DNA of 26,038 bases, taken from Sva-25 sp037385685 (lineage in GTDB: Bacteria; Pseudomonadota; Gammaproteobacteria; Chromatiales; Chromatiaceae). The translations under genes and the position numbers were made by a program. The stretch is from the NCBI GenBank assembly GCA_037385685.1, contig JARRMW010000022.1, forward strand, positions 1 through 26,038, written 5' to 3'. This document shows, piece by piece, positions 14,669-22,353 of the stretch (the stretch's first letter is position 1; each line of letters begins with the position of its first letter). The notes under the pieces were generated by a model, which was given only the letters and a program-made list of their open reading frames with translations, had not been told where the DNA came from and did not search any database.

Positions 14669-17443
14669 ATGAATTACGTCTATGCATTCGAGGACGGCGA
14701 CGGCAAGAACAAGAAACTCCTTGGCGGCAAGGGTGCGAACCTCTGTGAAATGACCCAGTTCGGCCTCAACGTGCCACCGGGGTTCGTCATCACGACAGAG
14801 GCCTGCCTTACCTATCTCGACAACGGCTCGTCCGCCCTGCCCGATGGCATCATGGACGAAGTCCGCGTACAGATGCAGCAGGTGGAGGCAAAGACCGGCA
14901 AGGGCTTCGGCGATGCCGACAATCCCCTCCTTGTCTCGGTACGCTCAGGTTCGGCACTGTCGATGCCGGGCATGATGGACACCATTCTCAACCTCGGCCT
15001 CAATGACGACACCCTGAAGGGAGAGATTGCACAGACCGGCGATCCCCGCTTCGCCTACGATGCCTGGAGACGTTTCATCCAGCTTTTCGGCAAGGTCGCC
15101 ATGAACGTCCCGGATGAACTCTTCGACAAGCAGTTCGAGGAGGTCAAGGCGCAGGCGCACGTCACCGAGGATGTCGGTCTGTCGGCAGATAATCTCCGCG
15201 AGATCTGCGACCGCTTCCTGAAAGTCTTTGAAAAGCACACCGGGCGCCCCTTCCCGCAAGATCCTTATGAACAGCTCGAGATCGCCATCCAGGCCGTCTT
15301 CCGCTCCTGGACGGGCAAGCGTGCCGTCGATTACCGTCGCGAATTCAATATCACGCCCGAGATGGCCAACGGCACAGCCGTCAACATCTGTACCATGGTC
15401 TTCGGCAACCGCGGTAACGATTCGGCCACAGGCGTCGCCTTTACGCGCAACCCGGCAACCGGTGAAAACGTGCTCTTTGGCGAATACCTCGTCAACGCCC
15501 AGGGCGAGGACGTGGTTGCAGGCATCCGCACCCCCAAACCGATCGCGTATCTCTCCCGGGAGATGCCCGAGATGGCGCGTCAGCTCGAGGAGCTGCGCCA
15601 GAAACTCGAGGAGCACTACCACGAGGTCCAGGATTTCGAATTCACCATCGAGCGCGGCACGCTCTACTGCCTGCAGACGCGCAACGGCAAGATGAACGCG
15701 CCGGCAATGGTGCGCACCTCTGTCGAGATGCGCGAGGAAGGACTCATCGATACAGCACAGGCGTTGCTCAGAATCGACCCGACGATGCTCGAACAGATGC
15801 TCTATCCCCGCCTCGACAACAAGGCCAAGGCCAAGCCGATTGCGCAGGGCCTTCCCGCATCTCCGGGCGCTGCCACAGGCATCGTCGTGTTCGATGCTGA
15901 CCGTGCCGAGATCATGGGCAAGGAACAAGGCCACAAGGTGATCCTCGTGCGCGAGGAGACCAAGCCCGAGGACATCCATGGTTTCTTTGCTTCCCAGGGT
16001 ATTCTCACCAGCCGTGGCGGCAAGACATCGCACGCCGCCGTCGTCGCACGGGGGATGGGCAAGCCCTGCGTCGCCGGTGCCGAAGGCATCCATGTCGACG
16101 TGTCCCGGCGTGTCGCCGAGATCGGCGAGGTGATCATCGAGGAGGGCGATTTGATCACCATCGATGGCAGCTCCGGCAACGTCTTTCTGGGAAGTATCCC
16201 GATGGTGGAGCCCGACTTTACGGAGGAGCTCAACCGCCTGTTGCGCTGGGCTGACGAGGAGTCGCGCCTCAAGGTCATGGCCAATGCCGATAGCCCGACG
16301 GACGCGCGACGTGCGCTGAAATACGGCGCCACGGGTATCGGCCTGTGCCGCACGGAGCGTATGTTCAACGCCGTCGAACGGCTTCCGACCGTGATCGAGA
16401 TGATCGTCGCAGAGAATACCGAGGAACGACAGGCGGCTCTCGACAAGCTGCTGCCCATACAGCGCGATGACTTCAAGGAGCTCTTCGAGATCATGGCGCC
16501 CATGCCGGTGACGATCCGGCTTTTGGATCCGCCAATTCACGAATTCCTGCCAACCGAGAACCAGCTCGAGGAAGATATCGCCAGGCTGAGCCATCTGCAG
16601 GAATCCGTCGATGGCATGTCTGTTCTTGCATCCAGCGTCATGCTGCTGGCCGATCCGAACGAGGCACGCCAGACATCCGATTACCTGCGCGGGATGGTGG
16701 ATGCATCACTCGTGACGCGCGCAATCGAGAAAAAGGAACAGATGCTGCGCAAGGTGCGCATCCTGACAGAGACCAACCCGATGCTCGGTCACCGCGGCGT
16801 ACGGCTCGGCATCACCTTTCCCGAGATCTACGCGATGCAGGTGCGTGCCATTCTCGAGGCTGCCGCAGACTGCACCACCCGCGGCCTCGATGTGCACCCG
16901 AGAATCATGGTGCCCCAGGTTTGTACGCACGAGGAGCTGCGCCTCGTGCGCAAGGCGGTGGACCAGATCCACAAGGAAGTCGAGCAGGCATCCGGACAAC
17001 CCGTTCGCTTTCAGTTCGGCACCATGATCGAGGTTGTTCGCGCCTGCATGCGGGCTGAATCGCTGGCCGGCGATGCCGACTTCTTCTCCTTCGGCACCAA
17101 CGACCTCACGCAAGCGACATTTTCTTTCTCGCGTGAGGACGCCGAAAACAAGTTCCTGCCGATGTACAACCGGATCGGCATTCTCAAGGACAACCCCTTC
17201 GAGGTTCTCGACGTCAAGGGTGTCGGCAAGCTCATGAAGCTTGCCGTCGAGTGGGGCCGCGAACTCAAGCCGGATCTCGATGTTGGGATCTGCGGCGAGC
17301 ATGGCGGACACCCCAAATCCATCGCCTTCTGTCATGAAGCGGGACTCAATTATGTCTCCTGCTCGGCGCCGCGCGTACCGGTCGCGCGTCTTGCCGCGGC
17401 GCACGCGAGCCTGCGGCCGGAAGGCTTCTTCAATGACCGGTAA
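14669..17443 (+). CDS. ppdK: Pyruvate, phosphate dikinase
   Basis: This is a 924-residue cytosolic enzyme that interconverts pyruvate, ATP and phosphate with phosphoenolpyruvate, AMP and pyrophosphate. The N-terminal ATP-grasp domain has LLGGKGANLCEM and SVRSGSALSMPGMMDT. The swivelling phosphohistidine domain has GGKTSHAAVVARGMGKPCVAG with the catalytic His at 455, the same number as in the Clostridium symbiosum enzyme. The C-terminal barrel has FGTNDLTQATFSFSRED and the catalytic Cys875 in ICGEHGGHPKS. I chose the ATG at 14669 because AAAGGGA lies 7 bases upstream and it gives this His numbering. Compared with the C. symbiosum enzyme (874 residues, Cys831, from memory) there is an extra segment of about 45 residues between HEFLP (624) and GHRG (707). 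No PPDK regulatory protein gene is in view. Confidence 0.97.
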   Translation: MNYVYAFEDGDGKNKKLLGGKGANLCEMTQFGLNVPPGFVITTEACLTYLDNGSSALPDGIMDEVRVQMQQVEAKTGKGFGDADNPLLVSVRSGSALSMPGMMDTILNLGLNDDTLKGEIAQTGDPRFAYDAWRRFIQLFGKVAMNVPDELFDKQFEEVKAQAHVTEDVGLSADNLREICDRFLKVFEKHTGRPFPQDPYEQLEIAIQAVFRSWTGKRAVDYRREFNITPEMANGTAVNICTMVFGNRGNDSATGVAFTRNPATGENVLFGEYLVNAQGEDVVAGIRTPKPIAYLSREMPEMARQLEELRQKLEEHYHEVQDFEFTIERGTLYCLQTRNGKMNAPAMVRTSVEMREEGLIDTAQALLRIDPTMLEQMLYPRLDNKAKAKPIAQGLPASPGAATGIVVFDADRAEIMGKEQGHKVILVREETKPEDIHGFFASQGILTSRGGKTSHAAVVARGMGKPCVAGAEGIHVDVSRRVAEIGEVIIEEGDLITIDGSSGNVFLGSIPMVEPDFTEELNRLLRWADEESRLKVMANADSPTDARRALKYGATGIGLCRTERMFNAVERLPTVIEMIVAENTEERQAALDKLLPIQRDDFKELFEIMAPMPVTIRLLDPPIHEFLPTENQLEEDIARLSHLQESVDGMSVLASSVMLLADPNEARQTSDYLRGMVDASLVTRAIEKKEQMLRKVRILTETNPMLGHRGVRLGITFPEIYAMQVRAILEAAADCTTRGLDVHPRIMVPQVCTHEELRLVRKAVDQIHKEVEQASGQPVRFQFGTMIEVVRACMRAESLAGDADFFSFGTNDLTQATFSFSREDAENKFLPMYNRIGILKDNPFEVLDVKGVGKLMKLAVEWGRELKPDLDVGICGEHGGHPKSIAFCHEAGLNYVSCSAPRVPVARLAAAHASLRPEGFFNDR

Positions 17444-17466
17444 CCGCTGAGCTACTGAAAACAGGG

Positions 17467-17499
17467 GTCGGAGATCATGTCTGAAAAATGATCTCCGAC
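17467..17499. terminator. Perfect 12-bp hairpin between convergent genes
   Basis: Arms GTCGGAGATCAT (17467-17478) and ATGATCTCCGAC (17488-17499) are perfect complements separated by a 9-base loop. The hairpin fills the 58-bp gap between the ppdK stop and the stop of the convergent hydrolase, so it could stop transcription from both sides. There is no T-run after either arm, so it is not a textbook intrinsic terminator. The preceding ACAGGGGTCGGAGAT string also resembles REP-type elements, so it may be one of those. Confidence 0.6.
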
Positions 17500-17501
17500 G
17501 C

Positions 17502-18284
17502 TTACCGGGCAAGAAAATCCGATAGTTGCCGGTAGTACTCTTCCTTTTCCGAAAGTGAATTGTGGCCTGCACCGGCAATCGTAGCGACTCGCGCGCTGTC
17601 TGGTCCAAAGGCTTCGGCCAGCCTGCGGCTCGATGTCGATGGCACGATCCTGTCCTCACCCGCCACGAGGATGAGTGTCTCCGCATCGATGCTTGGTGCA
17701 CGTTCCGCAGATGCATAGCGTTCCCTCAGCAACAATCCCGCCGGGTAGAGCGGAAAAGCCGCTTCCGCGATACCTGCCAGGCTGTCAAAAGGCGTCACCA
17801 GCACGAGCCTGTCGATCTCTCTCTCGGCAGCAAGCCATGTCGCGACACCGCTCCCGAGACTTCTGCCGATAACATCAATGCCCTCATGGCGCGGCCGGAT
17901 CGCATCATGGATATGCAACGCATCCTTGTAGAGCGCCTGCTCACCCGGCTCGCCCGTGCTGCCGCCGTAACCGCGGTAATTGACGAGGTAGAGTGTCTTT
18001 TCGGGCAAGGCCTCTGAAAGCCGTTGCGCGCTGTAGCCGACAGCCTCTGCATTGCCCCCGAAATAGAGCACCGCCGCCTGCTTGCCCGGGTTCATGACAT
18101 GTACGCGGATACGTTGCCCGTCAATCAGGAAGCGCTCCGTGTCGAGATCATGGCGCGCCGGGGCGAACCCCGGGTAGTAGATTATGCGGGACTGGTTGAG
18201 ATAGAGATAAAGACCGAAAAGCAGGTAAGCCGCTCCCGCGAGAACAAGGGCTCCCAGCAGGATCCGCTCAGGATTCTCCGGCAT
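17502..18284 (-). CDS. Membrane-anchored alpha/beta hydrolase (BEM46/YfhR-like)
   Basis: This 260-residue protein starts with one membrane anchor (ILLGALVLAGAAYLLFGLYL). The hydrolase domain follows: the oxyanion segment YFGGNAE (75-81), the nucleophile elbow GRSLGSG with Ser142, the acid Asp211 in GEDRIVP, and His241 in AGAGHNSL. The order and the NYRGYGGS block match the BEM46/ABHD13/YfhR group, whose physiological substrates are mostly unknown. The ATG at 18284 was chosen because it puts the anchor at the N-terminus; an upstream in-frame ATG at 18386 would lie inside the preceding gene. It overlaps the end of the mechanosensitive-channel gene by 17 bases, so the two are coupled. Confidence 0.9.
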   Translation of the reverse strand: MPENPERILLGALVLAGAAYLLFGLYLYLNQSRIIYYPGFAPARHDLDTERFLIDGQRIRVHVMNPGKQAAVLYFGGNAEAVGYSAQRLSEALPEKTLYLVNYRGYGGSTGEPGEQALYKDALHIHDAIRPRHEGIDVIGRSLGSGVATWLAAEREIDRLVLVTPFDSLAGIAEAAFPLYPAGLLLRERYASAERAPSIDAETLILVAGEDRIVPSTSSRRLAEAFGPDSARVATIAGAGHNSLSEKEEYYRQLSDFLAR

Positions 18285-19923
18285 GATGCAGCGTGATCTG
18301 CTGAAACGGGATCTCCCAGCCGTGATCTGTAGCCGCTTCCACGCACCAGCGCTGGATCGCTCGACGCAAACGGTTGTAAAGATCACCGAGCTCGCCCCTG
18401 AAATCGGCGATCACGACGATGTCGAGTGAGGAGGTGTTCGCCTGCGCGAACTCGACTCGCAGGTTCAGCAATTTCTCTGCGTAGCCCTCTTCCTCGATGC
18501 GCTTCGCGACATGTGCCTCGAGCAGCGCCGGTATCTCTTGCGTGCTCTGTGCCTGCAGATTATAGGTGATGCCGAAGACTTCCTTGATACGGAAGTTCGT
18601 GGCAAGGTTCAGCGGGGAACCACCGAGAAAATCCTCCATGGTATAGGTTCGCTGTGCACCTCCTCGCTGAACGAGTGTCACCAACTCCTGCGATATGCCG
18701 ATCACCTTGCCACGCGTGCCATCTGCCATGATGATCCAGTCGTCTTTCTTGCAAGGGAACCAGGGCTCTCCCCTGGCCAGCGGCCGTGATTTGAGATCGA
18801 CAAGGTCGTCCAGCGGAACCCGCTGGACCAGCCTTGCAATCGGATTTTCGAGTTTCGAATAGAAATTGATCTCCGCGATCTTCCAGGGCAATCCGTCGAG
18901 AAAGATACGCTCGCCCTCACGTACCGATCCAATATTCAGGAACAGCTGCATCTGTTTCCAGTATCGCGGCAAGGTCTGCCGAAGGGTCCACGCAAGTCCG
19001 ATTAGCACCAGCAAACTGATGCTGAAGAGCACCCAGTCCTCGACGACGTAAAAGACAACCATGGGTCCCGAGATGACCAGTAGCAGTGTCAGGATGCGAT
19101 GGAAAAGGTCGAGCAGCCGGGTCCGGAAGCTGCGATGCTCCTTGCGATAATCCGGGATGAGACGCGTCATCGCCTTGTAGATCAACCGTGATACCACCAG
19201 GATGACAACCACGACGAGCAGGGCTTGCAGCAGGTAACGCCCTCGCTTCTGGAAAAAGCTCTTCAGATAGCTGCTCGACGATTCGGTGAAAGATTTTTCA
19301 CTGCTCTCAAGCTTGTCAAGCTGCAATTGTGCTGCCTGCAGCTCGCTCTTTATAAAGGAGCGCTGTTGCTCCCATTCTCGCAAGAGTTCCTGGAGCCTGG
19401 CACGTACCGCTTCACTTTCGGTACTGTCGATGAGCTTCGACAAGCTCTCGATGGCCTTCTCCGCAAGCGGCAGCTTCTCGGAATAACGGGCGATGGCTTC
19501 CCTGAGCTCCGACTTCTTTCGGACATCGCTGGTCATATCCTTGAGTTCCTTCACCACCGGTTCGATCAGCGAGAGAATCTCCTCCTGGAAATTGAATTTC
19601 TGTTGCTCCAGTGTTCGCAGGTTCCCAAGGTTGGTTCCTGCAGCGATTTCTTCAAAATTCTTACGTGTCGTGCGAAGGTCAGCCTGAAGCTTCTCGAGTT
19701 GCTCCGTCAGCACCTGCTTCTCGGCCTCTGATTCGGCAGCCTTCTGTGATTCTCGGATGCGTGCGATATCCTCCTGCAGAGATGCCTGCAGCTTGAGAAA
19801 GTCGGCAAGGCTCTGCAGCGTCTCGCCGAGCAACGCGGTTTCATCGGTATCGCCTTCCACGGCATATAGCCAGGGTGAGAAGATGAGCAAACCACAGAAA
19901 ATCAGGATGCGTGTGATGGTCAT
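18268..19923 (-). CDS. MscS-family mechanosensitive channel with exported coiled-coil N-terminus
   Basis: This 551-residue protein begins with a signal peptide ending near W-L-Y-A (residue 21). Residues about 30-215 form a charged, heptad-rich coiled coil that would lie in the periplasm. Membrane segments lie at about 231-250, 276-294 and 299-315, and the MscS beta and alpha-beta domains follow, with the domain running through NFRIKEVFGITYNL and ending in HGWEIPFQQITLH. MscS proteins open under membrane tension during osmotic downshock. The large periplasmic coiled coil recalls KefA/MscK-type or YbiO-type channels, but it is much shorter than MscK (about 1120 residues). The pairing with the overlapping hydrolase suggests a shared envelope role, which is only inference. 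Confidence 0.88.
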   Translation of the reverse strand: MTITRILIFCGLLIFSPWLYAVEGDTDETALLGETLQSLADFLKLQASLQEDIARIRESQKAAESEAEKQVLTEQLEKLQADLRTTRKNFEEIAAGTNLGNLRTLEQQKFNFQEEILSLIEPVVKELKDMTSDVRKKSELREAIARYSEKLPLAEKAIESLSKLIDSTESEAVRARLQELLREWEQQRSFIKSELQAAQLQLDKLESSEKSFTESSSSYLKSFFQKRGRYLLQALLVVVVILVVSRLIYKAMTRLIPDYRKEHRSFRTRLLDLFHRILTLLLVISGPMVVFYVVEDWVLFSISLLVLIGLAWTLRQTLPRYWKQMQLFLNIGSVREGERIFLDGLPWKIAEINFYSKLENPIARLVQRVPLDDLVDLKSRPLARGEPWFPCKKDDWIIMADGTRGKVIGISQELVTLVQRGGAQRTYTMEDFLGGSPLNLATNFRIKEVFGITYNLQAQSTQEIPALLEAHVAKRIEEEGYAEKLLNLRVEFAQANTSSLDIVVIADFRGELGDLYNRLRRAIQRWCVEAATDHGWEIPFQQITLHHAGES

Positions 19924-20008
19924 GTTGAATCCGGCTTTAATTTCACGATATCGACTGCTTCCTGCATCGGAAGGTTCTGTTGTGCAATTCCCGTCGCCGT
20001 GACAAGGG

Positions 20009-20623
20009 TCACAGGTCTCTCATCGATGCAAAGGTGAATGCCAGCACGATGAAAGCACTGGCCGTTGCCCACGACCCAAGGATACGGATGCCGATTTTCT
20101 GCCATGCCCTGTTCGCGAACTCGGCTGCGGCAGCCGCATAGAGAATGAGCAGAAAACCGCCGACACCTGTGCCGGTGAGGATTGCCAGCTTCGCCCTGCC
20201 CTGCAATTCCGGCTGCGAGGAATCGAAACCGACAAGCAATGCTGCCACTGTAGCTATTGCCATCAAAGGTATCAGGGACAGCTGCATTTCGGTCGCCACA
20301 AGTACACCGCATAGAACGGCTATCGACAATAACAGCATCTCGCCGGTCGACTCTGGCAAGGCCAGATCAAATTGTCCTGTCACTGTCAGTGCACCGATCA
20401 GGACGAGCAGAAAAGTGATCAGCGGCACCTGCATCCGCTTCACGCCCTGCTGACCGATAAGCAACCCGGCCGAGACGATTGCAAGCAGGTGTGCCGGTAC
20501 CAGTACCGGATGCAGCACGCCATTGTAGAAGCTGTCCATCCCCTCGATTGGTGCGTGTGCCAATACGAGCCCTGGCATGCCGACCAGAAGAAGCGTGAAA
20601 AGCAGGCGCATCATGTGTTTCAT
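20009..20623 (-). CDS. HupE/UreJ-family membrane protein, divergent second copy
   Basis: This 204-residue protein has a signal-like N-terminus ending L-V-L-A before His23, then about six hydrophobic segments. It lines up residue for residue with the upstream copy at its start: His23, His38 and His45 occupy the same positions, but the signature HPVLGPDH is here HPVLVPAH, so the metal-binding Asp44 is Ala. The HGHAH motif of the first copy is also absent; that region reads VGFDSSQPEL. The ATG at 20623 overlaps the upstream stop by 4 bases (ATGA). HupE/UreJ proteins import nickel or cobalt. This copy may be a partner subunit, have another substrate, or be non-functional. The frame is open upstream to 21046, but that part is antisense-like overlap and is excluded. 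Confidence 0.85.
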   Translation of the reverse strand: MKHMMRLLFTLLLVGMPGLVLAHAPIEGMDSFYNGVLHPVLVPAHLLAIVSAGLLIGQQGVKRMQVPLITFLLVLIGALTVTGQFDLALPESTGEMLLLSIAVLCGVLVATEMQLSLIPLMAIATVAALLVGFDSSQPELQGRAKLAILTGTGVGGFLLILYAAAAAEFANRAWQKIGIRILGSWATASAFIVLAFTFASMRDL

Positions 20624-21207
20624 GCAAGGCCGAAAAGAAATGCAAATCCCCCCAGGGCGATCAGTCCGCCTCCAGCCCGCACAGCAACCTTCCCGGCAGG
20701 CCAGTGCGCCAGTCCGCCGAAGGCGATACCACAAAGGTGCAGCAGGCCTGTCGCGATCACGAAACCGAGGCTGTAAGCAAGCGGATTGGCTGCGTTCGGA
20801 AGCTCTGTACCGTGCGCATGCCCGTGAAAGATTGCGAAGGCCCCGACAATCACGGCGGCCACCCAGATCGGCGGGCGTACGGCGAAGGCCACCATGGCAC
20901 CGAGAACGATGGCCGAGACTGCTATGCCGGTTTCCACTGCCGGAAGTGTGACACCCGCAACGCCGAGCGCACCACCGAATGCCATGACCATCGGAAAGAC
21001 AATCGGCAGCAGCCAGATGGCCGGCCGGCCGAGAAAGGCACCCCACAGGCCGACCGCGACCATCGCGATCACATGGTCGGGTCCCAGCACAGGGTGCATG
21101 AGGCCGCTGAGGAAGCCGCCGGCAAGGCCTTCGGCGGAGTGGGCAGAGACATCCGTGACTGCGAGCAGCAGAAGAACCGCAAGTAACGGGAGATTTCGTG
21201 TTTTCAT
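20620..21207 (-). CDS. HupE/UreJ-family nickel or cobalt permease
   Basis: This 195-residue membrane protein has a signal peptide cut before His23 (D-V-S-A-H), as in HupE proteins. The signature HPVLGPDH is at 38-45, and a second metal motif HGHAH is at 128-132 in FAIFHGHAHGTELP. It has six or so hydrophobic segments. HupE and UreJ bring nickel, or in some bacteria cobalt, into the cell for hydrogenase, urease or cobalamin. None of those enzymes is in this window, so the metal cannot be assigned. The ATG at 21207 has GGTGA upstream; an in-frame ATG at 21228 is possible. I looked for a cobalamin riboswitch upstream and saw none. Confidence 0.9.
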   Translation of the reverse strand: MKTRNLPLLAVLLLLAVTDVSAHSAEGLAGGFLSGLMHPVLGPDHVIAMVAVGLWGAFLGRPAIWLLPIVFPMVMAFGGALGVAGVTLPAVETGIAVSAIVLGAMVAFAVRPPIWVAAVIVGAFAIFHGHAHGTELPNAANPLAYSLGFVIATGLLHLCGIAFGGLAHWPAGKVAVRAGGGLIALGGFAFLFGLA

Positions 21208-21331
21208 TGAGATCACCTGATCATGCATAGCTTGTCATATCGTGGCTATTCTAAACGAGTGTTCCGAAAGATGCCGTGTCTGTGGTGGTTGCAGAGTCCG
21301 TTGACAGCTGCCGTCATGCGGGAGATCACAC

Positions 21332-21847
21332 TCAATGGTTTCGTGACAACAGGGTCTGTTCCACAAGTTTGCCGACAAAGGCTTTAGCCTGCTGCATGTC
21401 GTATCGTTTCGGTAAATGGATGAAGCCGCAGCGCCTGCCGCTGTCGCGGCAATGCTCGGCGATGACATACATGGAGAAGTTGCAGACGTAGGTTCCGGCA
21501 TCATAGGAGAGGCGCACCTGGTCATGGTGCGGAATTTCGAGCGACATGAAAAGATGACCGTGTCCGTGTCTGCTGATCGGCCGTTTCTTTTCACCCCTCT
21601 CCCCCATCAGGTTCACAGCCCTGCGCTCGATGCGGATCTTCCTCGAGCGGGCGCTCTGGCCGAGACCGATGATGATCTCCGGATCGATTCTCACTATGGC
21701 ATTGATGAACATGGCACGATCGAAACGCACATCGAAAACTTGTCGCTGCACGCTCGAGGGCAAGCGCATTCCCTTGACCAGCTCTCCGCTGATATTGGTC
21801 TCGTGGCTGTCATAAAGTCCAAATCCGTAGAGAAGGATTCGTGGCAT
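21332..21847 (-). CDS. Short pyroglutamyl-peptidase-I-like protein (peptidase C15)
   Basis: This 171-residue protein resembles pyrrolidone-carboxylate peptidase, which removes N-terminal pyroglutamate from peptides. The catalytic triad is in place: Glu74 in RIERRAVN, Cys122 in DAGTYVCNF, and His144 in GFIHLP. It is shorter than the usual 200-220 residues; the loss is in the loops between Glu74 and Cys122 and near the C-terminus. The family's N-terminal EPFGG-type loop is replaced by FGLYDSHETN. The substrate-binding loops are therefore likely changed, and specificity is uncertain. It follows rlmH by 35 bp in the same direction and may be its operon partner. Confidence 0.8.
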   Translation of the reverse strand: MPRILLYGFGLYDSHETNISGELVKGMRLPSSVQRQVFDVRFDRAMFINAIVRIDPEIIIGLGQSARSRKIRIERRAVNLMGERGEKKRPISRHGHGHLFMSLEIPHHDQVRLSYDAGTYVCNFSMYVIAEHCRDSGRRCGFIHLPKRYDMQQAKAFVGKLVEQTLLSRNH

Positions 21848-21882
21848 TTTGAGATCTGCTCCGGAGTCGTTTCAGGGATTTC

Positions 21883-22353
21883 CTACTCCCTGTGGTAAGG
21901 GTGTCCCTGCAGAATAGTCCAGGCGCGATAAAGCTGTTCGGCCAGCAGGATGCGTACCATCGGATGCGGCAGTGTCAAGGGTGACAGTGACCATTTTTGT
22001 TGTGCCTGCTGCATGAGAGATGGATCAAGTCCGTCCGGACCACCGACGACGAGTGCCACATCATGGCCTGAATGCATCCAGTCATCGAGCTGTTGCGAAA
22101 GCTGTTGCGTGGTCCAGGGTTTGCCACGCTCATCGAGCACAACCAGGTGCGCGCCTTTGGGTAGCGCAGAGAGAATCCGTTGCGCCTCGTCAGCCTTGTA
22201 GCGATCGGGATTCCCGTTCTTGCCACGGTGCGCCGGGGGGATCTCCCTGAGTTCGATCGCGCATTCGCGCGGCATGCGCTTGGCGTACTCCCCGTATGCC
22301 GTCGCCACCCAGCCCGGCATCTTCGTCCCAACGGCCAGCAGGTGAATCTTCAC
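21883..22353 (-). CDS. rlmH: 23S rRNA (pseudouridine1915-N3)-methyltransferase RlmH
   Basis: This 156-residue SPOUT-class methyltransferase matches the E. coli length of 155. It has the VKIHLLAVGTKMPGWV start, ALPKGAHLVVLDERGKPW, the AdoMet-binding VVGGPDGLDPSL, and the C-terminal knot PHPMVRILLAEQLYRAW ending in HPYHRE. It methylates pseudouridine 1915 in helix 69 of 23S rRNA on assembled ribosomes. The start is GTG at 22353, which overlaps the aroE stop as GTGA. An in-frame ATG at 22404 inside aroE would add 17 residues without family support. Confidence 0.96.
   Translation of the reverse strand: MKIHLLAVGTKMPGWVATAYGEYAKRMPRECAIELREIPPAHRGKNGNPDRYKADEAQRILSALPKGAHLVVLDERGKPWTTQQLSQQLDDWMHSGHDVALVVGGPDGLDPSLMQQAQQKWSLSPLTLPHPMVRILLAEQLYRAWTILQGHPYHRE

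Noticed and set aside
14945..16594. Minus-strand open frame of 549 codons inside ppdK
   Set aside because: It mirrors the ppdK codon pattern and is His/Asp/Leu-rich, with no ribosome site or family similarity that I recognise.
20624..21046. Upstream extension of the second HupE gene
   Set aside because: It lies in another frame of the first HupE gene, and the ATGA overlap and signal peptide support the start at 20623.
21208..21331. Possible cobalamin or nickel riboswitch upstream of the HupE pair
   Set aside because: I found no B12-box-like core or NikR-type long inverted repeat. Only a short GATCACCTGATC partial palindrome and a TAGAAT-like -10 are visible.
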